DNA from: Novosphingobium acidiphilum DSM 19966
GTDB lineage: Bacteria > Pseudomonadota > Alphaproteobacteria > Sphingomonadales > Sphingomonadaceae
NCBI RefSeq assembly: GCF_000429005.1
Contig: NZ_AUBA01000021.1
Span: 1 to 55,151, forward strand
DNA length: 55,151 nt
Direction: 5' to 3'
The translations under genes were made by a program, and so were the position numbers. The notes under the pieces were generated by a model that ran no database searches, was not told the origin of the DNA, and was given only the letters and a program-made list of their open reading frames with translations. This document shows, piece by piece, positions 7,237 to 16,161 of this stretch (its first letter is position 1; each line of letters begins with the position of its first letter).

Positions 7237-8903
7237 TTTATCGTAGCCGTATCCGATCGGCATCGCTGTTGCTGGTATCAAGTGCTGTAATGGCACTCTG
7301 TGGCTGCGCAGCTGAGCGACACGCCGGCAGTATGATCAAACGTGCCAGCGACAAGGCGCTTGCCGCGCTCGAAACGCCCCCGAAGTTGGAACCCGTTCGG
7401 GGAAACCCCGATATCAGCCACGTTGACGAACTCTACTTCGGTCAAAACGTGTTTCGGCGCCGGCACGGCGATGAATTTCCTGCCAGGCTCGATAATCTTG
7501 TTATTCGCAGCAAAGGCGAAGTTGATCTGCGCGGATTTGCTGCGCTGATCAGCCAGGCAACCCAGATCCCGATAAATCTTGGGGTAAAGCCGGTTGTGCA
7601 ACAACAGCAACAACAACAGGCAGCCCCGACGGCGCTGGGACCAACAGGCGCAACGCCTGCGATAATCGACACAGAACCGCACAACAGCAACCCCGCCAAC
7701 AGGCCGGTCGGCCCGACCTTTCAGGTGGTTTGGCAAGGTCCGCTCGCCGGTCTGCTCGATATGGCCGCAGCTCGGTTCGGGGTGGCCTGGGACTATCGTG
7801 CCGGCGTCATCATGATGTCGGATATGCAAACGCGCACGTTTGTCATCAACAAGGCACCTACCACCGACAATTTCTCCAACGAGCTTTCTACCACCACAGG
7901 TGGATCCGGTGGTGGCAGCGGTGGAGGCGGGGGCAGCTCGTCGGGATCGAGCTCCGGCCAGACCATCACGCCAACCTCAAACCAGGCGAGTTCGCAGAAA
8001 GCCTCGGTGGACGTGTGGAATGGTCTCAAAAGCGAAGTCGACGTGATTGTCGGCGATCGTGGCAGGTTTTCAGTCAATCCCGCAACCGGCACAATCACGG
8101 TCAGCGCATCGCCTGCGATCCTCGACCAGGTGGCCACCTATGTGCGCGAGCAAAACGAGCTGATCACTCGCCAGGTCTTCGTGCGCATCAAGGTCTATAG
8201 CGTCGATTTGCAGGAAGGCGACAACCTCGCACTCAATTTCAATGCCAAATTTGCCAGTGCCGCAAGTGGTCTGGGACTCGCTTTGCAAAGCCCTGGAACC
8301 GCGCCGCTGACGCCGGTGGGATCGCTGACCGCCTCGGTGCTCAGCACGACCAGCAAGCTTGCTGGATCCGACGTTATCGGCAAGGCGATTTCATCGGTGA
8401 CAAACACGTCACTGATAACCGACATGACCGTTACGTCATTGAACAATCAGCCAATAACCAAACAGGATACGACGACCCAAAGCTATCTTTCGAGTGTGGC
8501 CACGACGGTTAACCAGACAACCGCCACGACGGCACTGACGCCCTCCTCGATCAGCACAGGTTTTTCGATGACGCTGCTGCCGCGCGTGCTGAGCGGCAAC
8601 CGAGTCCAGATGAGCTACTCGATTTCGATCAGCAGCCTGGTCGTTATGAACACCGCGACTTCGGGCGGAAATACCATCCAGTTGCCAACAGTTGCCGGCA
8701 CCGCCGGGCTCCAGAGTTCGATGCTCAAGTCCGGTCAGGTGCTGATGCTGATGGGCTACATCGCCGAGAGCGCAGCGGACGCGAAGCAGGGCACAGGTAT
8801 TCCGGCCAACTTGCTGCTGGGCGGCACGCGCAATGCCTCGACCGAGAAAAAGCGGATCATCATCACGATGGAGCCGATCATCGTCAGCGAGCCCGCCACA
8901 TGA
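7233..8903 (+). CDS. pilN: PilN-type outer-membrane secretin lipoprotein
   Basis: 556 residues starting at TTG 7233, with gagga upstream. A lipoprotein signal ends ALCGC (Cys24), as in R64 PilN and TcpC. N-domains are interrupted by a poly-Gln stretch (about 124-130) and a Gly/Ser linker (about 226-246). A secretin core begins with the TVSASPAILDQVATYV segment. The C-terminal beta-barrel region runs from about residue 310, with GFSMTLLPRVLSGNRVQM and a KSGQVLMLMGY...KKRIIITMEPIIV ending. It forms the outer-membrane gate for the pilus. The Gln and Gly/Ser linkers are unusual. Confidence 0.9.
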   Translation: MIYRSRIRSASLLLVSSAVMALCGCAAERHAGSMIKRASDKALAALETPPKLEPVRGNPDISHVDELYFGQNVFRRRHGDEFPARLDNLVIRSKGEVDLRGFAALISQATQIPINLGVKPVVQQQQQQQAAPTALGPTGATPAIIDTEPHNSNPANRPVGPTFQVVWQGPLAGLLDMAAARFGVAWDYRAGVIMMSDMQTRTFVINKAPTTDNFSNELSTTTGGSGGGSGGGGGSSSGSSSGQTITPTSNQASSQKASVDVWNGLKSEVDVIVGDRGRFSVNPATGTITVSASPAILDQVATYVREQNELITRQVFVRIKVYSVDLQEGDNLALNFNAKFASAASGLGLALQSPGTAPLTPVGSLTASVLSTTSKLAGSDVIGKAISSVTNTSLITDMTVTSLNNQPITKQDTTTQSYLSSVATTVNQTTATTALTPSSISTGFSMTLLPRVLSGNRVQMSYSISISSLVVMNTATSGGNTIQLPTVAGTAGLQSSMLKSGQVLMLMGYIAESAADAKQGTGIPANLLLGGTRNASTEKKRIIITMEPIIVSEPAT

Positions 8904-10051
8904 GCGAAGTGCTCTCTTATCTTGGCGCCGAAAAGGCAATCGTTGCGGGTCTCAAATGGGATACCGCCAGCAAGGTTCTGAGCAAGAGCGACGCGCGCCA
9001 AAGCGCGCGCAAGGCGAAGGCAAAAGCCTTGTTGCTGCGTGTGCGCGGGACAAACCTGGGGCTTGTCGAAACGGGCACTGCGGTGGGTGACGACGTTCGG
9101 CTGATCTCGTTTGCTGCGGCCGTCAGCGATGTAATTTCTGAACCCACCTGGTGCGGTGTGTTTGACGTCGACAGCCAGGCGGTCTTCATCGCCGTGATCG
9201 AAGAATGCATCAGCGCTGACTCCGACCAGGTGATGGATGTCGCAAGCGCGCGGTCACGCTTTGACGAGGAAGCGCCGACTTTCAACAAGACGTTTGCGCC
9301 GGCACATTGGGGGATCGCTGGCGCAAGCGACAGTGGCACCGTGCTTGCGCAGATTGACTGGAACACCGCTCCTGCCTGTGACCGGGTGGTCGCAGGTCAG
9401 ACCATATCTCCAGTCGTCCTCGCCTGTGGCTTCGCGCTTGTCGCCTTTGGGGGGTTTTGGGTGTGGCAGCATCGGCAGGCGGCCGCCAGCGACGCGGCAA
9501 CGCAGATCGCAACCGCAGCGCGGCAAGCGACCGTCCAGCTCTTGCCCGCGCCACAGACCGACTGGAAGCGACAGCCAGACCCGCAAGCCGCGGCGGCGCT
9601 GTGCATGGATATGCGAGCCCGTCTTGCTGAAACCGCTCATCAGGGCTGGGACATCGACACGATCGCATGCGACCTGACCGCCAAGACAATCACCGCCTCG
9701 TTGTCGCCCTATACCGACCTTGCTGTTCAGCCGCAGGTCGGCGGCTTTACCACGCAGCTGGGGGCCGATGGTAAAAATGTATTGCTCAATGGACCACTCA
9801 CTGTGCCGGCGACAAAACGCGAGGCAGAACGTCCATCGACCCAGGCGCTGTTTGCGGCGCGCAATTTCCTGATCGGTCTGACCCCCCCGGCGCAATGGAA
9901 AGATGTGGGTCATAAAGTGGCGTTCACGGTGACAACGGGGCTCTCACCCGATGTCCTGGCCGCAGGGCTTGCCCGCTATCCGACCTCAACCATCACCCGC
10001 ATCGATCTGGAAAAGGAGGATTGGCGTGTTTCAGGCTTCATTTATTATTGA
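8900..10051 (+). CDS. pilO: PilO-type pilus assembly membrane protein
   Basis: 383 residues, with the start overlapping the pilN stop (ATGA). The cytoplasmic N-terminal about 165 residues match the actin-like fold region of type IVb PilO accessory proteins. One membrane helix follows (about 172-190, ISPVVLACGFALVAFGGFWVW). The periplasmic C-terminal domain has a Cys pair (CMDM...IACDLT). It is expected to link the inner-membrane platform to the secretin together with PilP. The match is by overall organisation and position rather than a single motif. Confidence 0.8.
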   Translation: MSEVLSYLGAEKAIVAGLKWDTASKVLSKSDARQSARKAKAKALLLRVRGTNLGLVETGTAVGDDVRLISFAAAVSDVISEPTWCGVFDVDSQAVFIAVIEECISADSDQVMDVASARSRFDEEAPTFNKTFAPAHWGIAGASDSGTVLAQIDWNTAPACDRVVAGQTISPVVLACGFALVAFGGFWVWQHRQAAASDAATQIATAARQATVQLLPAPQTDWKRQPDPQAAAALCMDMRARLAETAHQGWDIDTIACDLTAKTITASLSPYTDLAVQPQVGGFTTQLGADGKNVLLNGPLTVPATKREAERPSTQALFAARNFLIGLTPPAQWKDVGHKVAFTVTTGLSPDVLAAGLARYPTSTITRIDLEKEDWRVSGFIYY

Positions 10052-10589
10052 CCGGCTTATGCCCGTCGGCGTTCTCGTGCTCGCAGCACTCGTGGGTTCG
10101 CCCGCAAGCGCCGCACCGCCTGTCGTCACCGCCAGCATCCCGCAAGCACCGACGGCGCAAAGCTATAGCGCAGCCGAACGACTAGCGCGGATCGATGCGC
10201 TGCACGCAGAGCTTCAGGAAGCGAAGCTGCGTGCCGAAATCGCCAAGGCCAAGGCCGAGGCATCTGGCACACCAACGATACCTGGCACCAATGCAGGCCT
10301 GACACCGCCCTTGCCACCGACCGGTGCTGTGCTGCCGCCCTTGCCCGCCGACGGCTTTGTCGGAGTGTCACGCCACGCACACCGTCGTCCAGTTTCGCAC
10401 TGGCCCGGCCTGGCGGTTACCGAAGTCACTGGCACAACGGATGCCCCGCGCGCGATCGTCCAGACCGCCGCCGGCGGCGCGCGCCTGGTGCAAATCGGGT
10501 CTGTGATCGAGGGTGTGAAAGTCGTGGCCATCCGGGCCGATGGCCTGACCGTCGCTGACGCCGGCGGCAAAACGCACACATACAACTGA
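10026..10589 (+). CDS. pilP: PilP-type pilus assembly protein
   Basis: The GTG start at 10026 has a strong ribosome site (aaggagg, six bases upstream), giving 187 residues; the gene overlaps the end of pilO by 26 bp. A signal peptide (MPVGVLVLAALVGSPASAA) is followed by a coiled coil (RLARIDALHAELQEAKLRAE, about 50-80) and a Pro-rich linker. The C-terminal HQ/GspC-like domain contains VQIGSVIEGVKVVAIRADG. In the R64 system PilP is the periplasmic partner of PilO. Confidence 0.8.
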   Translation: MFQASFIIDRLMPVGVLVLAALVGSPASAAPPVVTASIPQAPTAQSYSAAERLARIDALHAELQEAKLRAEIAKAKAEASGTPTIPGTNAGLTPPLPPTGAVLPPLPADGFVGVSRHAHRRPVSHWPGLAVTEVTGTTDAPRAIVQTAAGGARLVQIGSVIEGVKVVAIRADGLTVADAGGKTHTYN

Positions 10590-10608
10590 AATCAGGGCAC
10601 CCACCACA

Positions 10609-12144
10609 ATGTCGACTTCGGCAGCCAGTTACATCGATATCGCGGACGGAGATTGGCCGGAGGGAAAGACCTGCGCCGAACTGGTAGCGCTGTTTGACGA
10701 TGGCCGCGCGTTGATTGCAAAAAACCAGGCACTCAATCCAAAGGTCCGCGAATTGCTCGCTTTCGCTGAAAGGCGACTGTCGCACAAAATCAAGCGTGAG
10801 TACGTCGATCACGATGCGATCGTAGAGGCGCGCAAGCTCGGGATCGCCGGCCGGCGGTCAACCGACGATTCCAAGATGGAAAGCGCCATCCAGGATCTGA
10901 TCGGCGAGGCGCAGGCCCTGCGCGCCAGCGACATCCATATCAAAGTGGGTGAGAACATTACGCATGTGCAAATGCGCATCGACGGCTTCCTGACAAAGCC
11001 GACGACATGGACAGCCGATTACGGCCAGCGCTTCCTCGCAGCCTCGTACAGCATGGCTGACATTGCCAACAAGGCCTACTCGCCATCTCTGTATCTGGCG
11101 GCGCGGCTCGCTCCCAAGGCGGGACGCGACACCTGGGCGTTCAAGGACGGGCTCGAAGCGGTCCGCTGTCAATACAACCCGGTGGCGTTTGGCATCACCG
11201 CCGCATTCTTCCGGCTGCTCGGCACGATCGACACGACCGTAACGCTGGAAAGCCTCGGCTACGAACCTGAACAGATCGCTGTGTTCGATGAATTTGCCGA
11301 CCGCCAGAACGGTCTTTGCGTCGTTTCAGGTATCACCGGATCGGGCAAATCGACGGCGCTCGGAACGCTGATTACCCGACAGATGCGCCAGGAACAGGAA
11401 GACGGCAGGCGCCGCAGTTATTTCGCGGTCGAAGATCCGCCGGAACGCCGGTTGAACGGCGTGACCCAGCTGGTGGTGCCCAATACCGAAACCGAAGAAC
11501 AGCGCGAAACTGCATTTGCCGAAGCACTCAACGCGGCGCTCCGCGACGATCCCGATGTCATTATGATCGGTGAAATTCGCGACAGGATCACCGCCAAGCT
11601 GACGATCCGAGCGGCAATAACCGGCCATCAGGTCTGGACCACTCTGCATTGCATATCGGCCCATGAAGTCCCCTTGCGATTGGTCGATGAAGGCGTTGAT
11701 AGCGCCTCGATCTTCCGATCGGACATCCTGCAAGTCGCGGTGGCGCAAGTGCTTGTCCCGATGCTTTGCGCAAGCTGCAAGGTACGTCTTGTCGATGCAC
11801 CCGCAGATGTCGGTCTGTCACACCAGCAGCGCACACACCTTGCTCACCTTGGCGATGAGGTGTGCATCGAAGGCGCGGGCTGCGCGCGGTGCCGGCACAC
11901 CGGCATCAAGGGACGAACGGTGGCGGCCGAGGTCATCCGCACCGATCCTGCCTATCTGCGCTTTCTGGAACAACACGGTGCGGTCGATGCCAAGGAATTC
12001 GCGCGGAACCGCGGCGAGCCATCCATCGCCGATATCGTTGTGCGCAAAGTCATGCGGGGGCAGATCTCGGCACGGGTGATTTCGAAATTCATGTCGCTGT
12101 CCGATCTCGCGAGACACCAGCCCAGCTTGCGAGTGGTGTCATGA
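10609..12144 (+). CDS. pilQ: PilQ, GspE/PilB-family assembly ATPase
   Basis: 511 residues. Walker A is GITGSGKST (Lys247), with Asp-box and Walker B blocks DDPDVIMIGEIRD and a His-box in TTLHCISAHEVP. A tetracysteine zinc motif (CASC...CARC) sits at about 388-428. It hydrolyses ATP at the cytoplasmic face to drive pilin addition through PilR. The N-terminal region lacks the long N1 domain of GspE, as in R64 PilQ. The ribosome site is weak; the gene lies 19 bp after pilP. There is no second PilT-type retraction ATPase in the window. Confidence 0.9.
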   Translation: MSTSAASYIDIADGDWPEGKTCAELVALFDDGRALIAKNQALNPKVRELLAFAERRLSHKIKREYVDHDAIVEARKLGIAGRRSTDDSKMESAIQDLIGEAQALRASDIHIKVGENITHVQMRIDGFLTKPTTWTADYGQRFLAASYSMADIANKAYSPSLYLAARLAPKAGRDTWAFKDGLEAVRCQYNPVAFGITAAFFRLLGTIDTTVTLESLGYEPEQIAVFDEFADRQNGLCVVSGITGSGKSTALGTLITRQMRQEQEDGRRRSYFAVEDPPERRLNGVTQLVVPNTETEEQRETAFAEALNAALRDDPDVIMIGEIRDRITAKLTIRAAITGHQVWTTLHCISAHEVPLRLVDEGVDSASIFRSDILQVAVAQVLVPMLCASCKVRLVDAPADVGLSHQQRTHLAHLGDEVCIEGAGCARCRHTGIKGRTVAAEVIRTDPAYLRFLEQHGAVDAKEFARNRGEPSIADIVVRKVMRGQISARVISKFMSLSDLARHQPSLRVVS

Positions 12145-13286
12145 AGCTGGACGATCTGATCACCAGAGCGCGCGCGCGCGTCGAAAAAATCATCGGCGGG
12201 ATGAAAAGCGACCGGTCAGATGAAGGCTTCAAGATAAAAGCTGCAAAGCTGTATCTGCGTTTCTCGTCCGACGAACGCTATCGCTTTTACCGGACATATG
12301 GCCGCCTGCTGGACGCGGACGTAGCCTCGCGCGACGCGCTGGAATTCATCTACATCATCGTCTCTCAAGACGGGGAAAAGCCGGGCAACATGATGGCCAT
12401 CGCCGTTGCGCAATGGCTGCGCGGCTTGCGTGAGCACGGCAGGCTCTCGCTGGCCGTCACCGGGTGGGTACCCCGGCAGGAAGTGTTGCTGATCGAAGCC
12501 GGCGAAAAGTCCGGAAAATTCGGCAAGGCGATGGGAATCATGCTCGAACTCAACGAAAAGATGGGAGAAGTGCGGGGCAAATTGGCGAGCAAGCTGCCTT
12601 ACCCGATTTTCTCTGCGCTGGTCCTGGCCGGCATCATCTATTTCATGTCGACAGAATTTCTGCCGATGATCCTGACCAGCAAGCCGGCCGATCAATGGAC
12701 GGGCAGTGCCGGCTCGACCGTCCATTTTCTGCAATGGGCGCAAAGTGGGCTCGGACCAACGTTGCTCTCCATAGTCGCCGCATTGATTGGTATCATCGCC
12801 ACGCTCCCCTATTTCACCGGGTCCGCCCGCACCTGGTGCGACCGCCTGCCGCCGTGGTCGATCCACAGATTTCTGACCGGCACCGCGTTTATGACGGCCG
12901 TGCTCGTCTACATGGAAAGCGGTCGCAACTTGCGCGAGGCACTCGAGCTGTCGCGCGAGAACACCAGCCCCTATCTGGTGGGCAAGATCAACCGATCGCT
13001 GCGCATGGTTCGCGAAGGCATCGGTTTCGGAAAAGCGCTCCAGGCATCGGGGGAGAATTTCCCCGAGCGCGAGTTGATACAAGAAATCCAGTTGTTCGAA
13101 AAACTCGGACGACTTGAGGAAGGGCTCGGCCTGATCGTCAGGTCGTGGATCACCGATGCAACCGAGCGGATGCAAACACAGGTGGGCATCGTTTCCCAAG
13201 CTATCATGATGGTTAACTTCACGGTGCTCGGTTTTGTTTTCAATGGATATTACGACATCATGAACCAACTCTCACAAGGACACTGA
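12141..13286 (+). CDS. pilR: PilR, GspF-family inner-membrane platform protein
   Basis: 381 residues from the ATG at 12141 that overlaps the pilQ stop. It has two GspF cytoplasmic repeats, and membrane helices near 155-175 (YPIFSALVLAGIIYFMS), 205-225 and the C-terminus (MMVNFTVLGFVFNGYY). The E-x-G-E motif (LLIEAGEKSGKFGKAM) and the later repeat (ELIQEIQLFEKLGRLEEGL) are present. It anchors the assembly ATPase and recruits prepilins. A longer upstream reading frame exists but runs through pilQ in the wrong frame and is not used. Confidence 0.88.
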   Translation: MKLDDLITRARARVEKIIGGMKSDRSDEGFKIKAAKLYLRFSSDERYRFYRTYGRLLDADVASRDALEFIYIIVSQDGEKPGNMMAIAVAQWLRGLREHGRLSLAVTGWVPRQEVLLIEAGEKSGKFGKAMGIMLELNEKMGEVRGKLASKLPYPIFSALVLAGIIYFMSTEFLPMILTSKPADQWTGSAGSTVHFLQWAQSGLGPTLLSIVAALIGIIATLPYFTGSARTWCDRLPPWSIHRFLTGTAFMTAVLVYMESGRNLREALELSRENTSPYLVGKINRSLRMVREGIGFGKALQASGENFPERELIQEIQLFEKLGRLEEGLGLIVRSWITDATERMQTQVGIVSQAIMMVNFTVLGFVFNGYYDIMNQLSQGH

Positions 13287-13288
13287 TC

Positions 13289-13807
13289 ATGAAAAGAGTA
13301 CAATACGACTACACGGACTCCCGTCAGTCGGGGCTGGGCATTATTGAAATCGCTCTGGTCCTCGCCGTCGCCATCGTTGCGGTTTACGGCGTCTATAGTC
13401 TCTATCAGAACACGCTGTCGGGCACCAAAGTCCAGAACGAGCAGCAAAATGCGCTCGGACTCGCAAGCGCCGTCAAGCAAATGTACGGTGCCAGCAACGA
13501 CTATGGCACCGCCGATATCACGGCCACGCTGGTCAGCACCAAAGCCGCGCCTGCGGCGATGATAGTGGGCACCGCACTCCATAATGCCTGGGGTGGAACT
13601 GTCACCGTGACAGGGGCAAGCGGCAGCTTCACGATCTCCGAAGGCGGTGTGCCACAAAAGGAATGCATCCAGCTCAGCCAGCTGCAGATCAATCCGACCG
13701 CGATCAGCGTGAACGGTGCCGCCCAGACCATACCCTACACCGAAACGGCAGCGGCCGCAGCGTGCAACAGCACGACCGCCAACACCATCGTGTGGACAAC
13801 CAACTGA
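13289..13807 (+). CDS. pilS: PilS-type major type IVb prepilin
   Basis: 172 residues. The leader ends RQSG, followed by LGIIEIALVLAVAIVAVYGV, giving Glu5 of the mature pilin and the hydrophobic N-terminal helix. The mature domain has a Cys pair (KECIQL and AAACNST) that would form the pilin D-region disulphide. This is the probable main subunit of the thin pilus. It lies two bases after pilR and two bases before the PilM-like gene. Cleavage would be by the PilU-like peptidase encoded at 16162. Confidence 0.88.
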   Translation: MKRVQYDYTDSRQSGLGIIEIALVLAVAIVAVYGVYSLYQNTLSGTKVQNEQQNALGLASAVKQMYGASNDYGTADITATLVSTKAAPAAMIVGTALHNAWGGTVTVTGASGSFTISEGGVPQKECIQLSQLQINPTAISVNGAAQTIPYTETAAAAACNSTTANTIVWTTN

Positions 13808-13808
13808 C

Positions 13809-14258
13809 ATGCAACTGATCATGCTCGCGCTGATGATGGCGGCACTGCTGGCCGCCCTCCCCCTGGCGAGTAACCGGGTCACGCCGGCAGCCGTCGTCGC
13901 ATACGACGAGCTGTCGGCGTCCTACAGTGCACAATACCAGATCTTTGCCACAGCGGCTTGGGCGACCAACGCCACCACGCCCGGCACCATCGACCGCGCG
14001 TCCATGACGTTACCGGCCTCGTATACCGACATCAATGCCGCCTATCCCAATCAGGCTTATAGTGACGGCACCTATATCTGGATATTCAGCGGCAACCCGG
14101 CATCGGCAAGCCAGCGGATTGATGTGTTTGCCGACAATCCGCAAGTTGCAGTCGGAATCGCCGGCAACGGCACGATCACCTGGCGGGACGGTACGTCTGC
14201 GGCGCTTCCCTCACTCATTCCGGCAAATTGCCTTGTCATCCGGGCCCCCGTCGCATGA
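13809..14258 (+). CDS. pilM: PilM-like small pilus biogenesis protein
   Basis: 149 residues from the ATG at 13809. A membrane or signal helix occupies residues 1-20 (MQLIMLALMMAALLAALPLA), then a periplasmic domain with ANP/TPGTIDRASMTLPASYT and IWIFS patterns resembling PilM of I-type plasmids. There is a single Cys near the C-terminus. In R64, pilM precedes pilN; here it follows pilS, so the assignment rests on size, topology and weak motif similarity. It could instead be a minor pilin-like protein without a cleavable leader. Confidence 0.55.
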   Translation: MQLIMLALMMAALLAALPLASNRVTPAAVVAYDELSASYSAQYQIFATAAWATNATTPGTIDRASMTLPASYTDINAAYPNQAYSDGTYIWIFSGNPASASQRIDVFADNPQVAVGIAGNGTITWRDGTSAALPSLIPANCLVIRAPVA

Positions 14259-14857
14259 CCCGGCCCCTGCCCCCTTCGATCGAACAGTCCCGCCAGGCCG
14301 GATTCACCGTTATTGAGGCCATGCTCAGCCTGGTGCTGCTGGTCATTGCGACGATCGGCATCGTCTACATGCTCAACACCACCGCTGCCTCCCAAAAGCT
14401 GAGCGGTGTGGCCAACCAGATCCAGCAGCTGCGAGCAGCAACCGACCAGTACGTCGCCAAGAATTTCACGACCTTGCAAACCAGCGCTGCCTCTGGCCCG
14501 ATCAGCATACCGGTCTCGACGCTGATCAGCGCAGGATACCTGCAAAACAGCTTTCCCGCGACCAACGCCTATGGGCAGACGTTCCGGATCTATCTGGACG
14601 CACCATCCGCGAACGGGCTTGAAACGCTGGTGACAACCACCGGCGGGACACCGCTCAGCGCCACACAAGGTGGCAGCGTCGCGATCATGCTCAAGAGCCA
14701 GGGCGGCTATGTCCCGGTGGGTTCGAACACAGCCAACGGCACCCATGGCGCCTGGCAGGTCAACCTGAGCGCGATCGTGCCGGCAAGTTCACCCAATCCA
14801 TCCGGTGATCCGGCCGATTACGAATTTCACTACGCGCCTTCGGCGCAGCAATTCTGA
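14255..14857 (+). CDS. pilV: PilV-like minor prepilin
   Basis: 200 residues from the ATG at 14255 overlapping the previous stop (ATGA). The leader cleavage site is QSRQAG/FTVIEAMLSLVLLV with Glu5 present. The body resembles the N-terminal constant pilin part of PilV (VANQIQQLRAATDQYV, VTTTGGTPLSA, GGYVPVGSNTANGTHGAW). It ends at that module, so it is a short form with no adhesin head. The next gene is a paralogue that adds one. Likely a minor or tip pilin. Confidence 0.75.
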   Translation: MTRPLPPSIEQSRQAGFTVIEAMLSLVLLVIATIGIVYMLNTTAASQKLSGVANQIQQLRAATDQYVAKNFTTLQTSAASGPISIPVSTLISAGYLQNSFPATNAYGQTFRIYLDAPSANGLETLVTTTGGTPLSATQGGSVAIMLKSQGGYVPVGSNTANGTHGAWQVNLSAIVPASSPNPSGDPADYEFHYAPSAQQF

Positions 14858-14885
14858 TCTTTGGGAACCTGAAAGAGAGCACGCC

Positions 14886-16157
14886 ATGAAATCTCGCATC
14901 GTCCCGACGCCCCATCCCACACCGGTGCAAGAGGCCATCGCGCAATCGCGTCAGGCGGGATTGACGGTCACGGAAGGTGCCTTTGCCGCGCTGATCCTCG
15001 CGATGGCAGCGGGCGCTATCGCCAAGCTGGTCTATCGCAACGAAAACGACATGCGGCTTGCAGTTGTCGCCGATGAATTGAAGACGCTGCGCAATGCAAC
15101 CGATCACTACGTAAAAGCAAACTTTGCGGCCGTGGAAAGTGCGGCCGCGGCCGGGCCGGTCAATATTCCCCTCTCGACCCTCAAGTCCGCCGGTATGCTG
15201 ACATCGAGTTTTCCGGCCAAGGACAATTATGGCCAGTCGTTCGTCATCTATGCGCATGACGCCTCCAGCACAGTCGTCGACACGCTTATCACCACGACAG
15301 GCGGAACACCGCTGAACGCGGTCGACGGCGGCAGCGTCGCGTTGCAGATTGGCTGGAGCGGTGGCTATGTGCCGGTGGGCTCGGCCACCGCCAACGGCAC
15401 ACATGGGACCTGGAAGGCTCAGCTTGCGGATTACATACCCGGCGGCAATGCGCTGCCATCGGGCAGTCCGGTTGATTATTCGATCTACTACACACAGACG
15501 CCTGCCCCAACCCCGCCGCCTGCCCCAACCCCGCCGCCTGCACCGGCGGCAGTGCCAACACCCACCCCGGTTCCGGCCCCGGCTCCTGCGCCCGCGCCCG
15601 TGCCGGTCCCTGCGCCAGCACCAGTACCTGCGCCGCCGCCCGCACCAACCCCGGCGCCCGCACCAACCCCGGCGCCCGCTCCGTCACCGGCACCACCACC
15701 TGGCGGCTTCACCTATCAGAATTCGCCCACTTTCAGTGCCAATCTGACGATCGGACAAAGCAGCCTGTGCATAGCGTGCGGTGTGTTTGGGGGCGGAGGC
15801 GGTTTTAACCAATACAGCTACGGATATTGGGCTCCGACTTACGCAACATATGGCGGTTCGACATTTCTGGTCTCGGCAGGCGTCGGCAGCCTCAGCACCA
15901 CCACCTTCAACGGCTACACGATTACCGGCATTAATTCATCGTCCGTCGGCGCTGATGTCTATCTCACCATGACCGGATCATCCGGTCCGCCACCCAACAG
16001 CGGGTGGACCAGCATCACCATTCCCGGATCGGGAACGCTCCAGCGTGCCTCGGCATGTTACAGCACGTCGGGTAACACGGCCACTTGGGATTGGGGGCTG
16101 ACCTGTTCCTGGTCCTCTGTGTCACATCCGCAATCCGGCTCCGTGACAATTCAGTAA
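14886..16157 (+). CDS. PilV-like prepilin with proline-rich stalk and C-terminal head
   Basis: 423 residues from the ATG at 14886 (gagag upstream). The leader QSRQAG/LTVTEGAFAALILAM is followed by a pilin module clearly paralogous to the preceding gene (LRNATDHYVKANF, TTTGGTPLNA, GGYVPVGSATANGTHGTW). A roughly 75-residue Ala/Pro/Thr stalk (nt 15490-15705) comes next, then a Gly/Ser/Thr/Tyr-rich head of about 150 residues with four Cys. The plan recalls PilV shufflon pilins, whose variable heads select recipient cells, but no shufflon repeats or rci recombinase are seen. A fixed tip adhesin is the best inference. Confidence 0.75.
   Translation: MKSRIVPTPHPTPVQEAIAQSRQAGLTVTEGAFAALILAMAAGAIAKLVYRNENDMRLAVVADELKTLRNATDHYVKANFAAVESAAAAGPVNIPLSTLKSAGMLTSSFPAKDNYGQSFVIYAHDASSTVVDTLITTTGGTPLNAVDGGSVALQIGWSGGYVPVGSATANGTHGTWKAQLADYIPGGNALPSGSPVDYSIYYTQTPAPTPPPAPTPPPAPAAVPTPTPVPAPAPAPAPVPVPAPAPVPAPPPAPTPAPAPTPAPAPSPAPPPGGFTYQNSPTFSANLTIGQSSLCIACGVFGGGGGFNQYSYGYWAPTYATYGGSTFLVSAGVGSLSTTTFNGYTITGINSSSVGADVYLTMTGSSGPPPNSGWTSITIPGSGTLQRASACYSTSGNTATWDWGLTCSWSSVSHPQSGSVTIQ
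15501..15536 (+). repeat. 18-bp tandem repeat (two copies) in the stalk of the prepilin
   Basis: Two exact copies of cctgccccaaccccgccg, in frame, encode Pro-Ala-Pro-Thr-Pro-Pro twice. Such repeats can change copy number by slippage and so alter stalk length. Confidence 0.8.
15641..15676 (+). repeat. Second 18-bp tandem repeat (two copies) in the stalk
   Basis: Two exact copies of cgcaccaaccccggcgcc, again in frame, near the end of the Pro-rich stalk. Confidence 0.8.
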
Positions 16158-16161
16158 TCTT

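Noticed and set aside
15488..15712. Long minus-strand Gly-rich frame opposite the prepilin stalk
   Set aside because: It is the antisense of the Pro/Ala repeats; low-complexity GC-rich repeats leave open frames on the other strand.
14255..16157. Shufflon (multiple invertible pilV ends)
   Set aside because: I looked for repeated inverted crossover sites and an Rci-type recombinase next to the prepilin genes and found none. The tyrosine recombinase at 34597 is far away and of another type.
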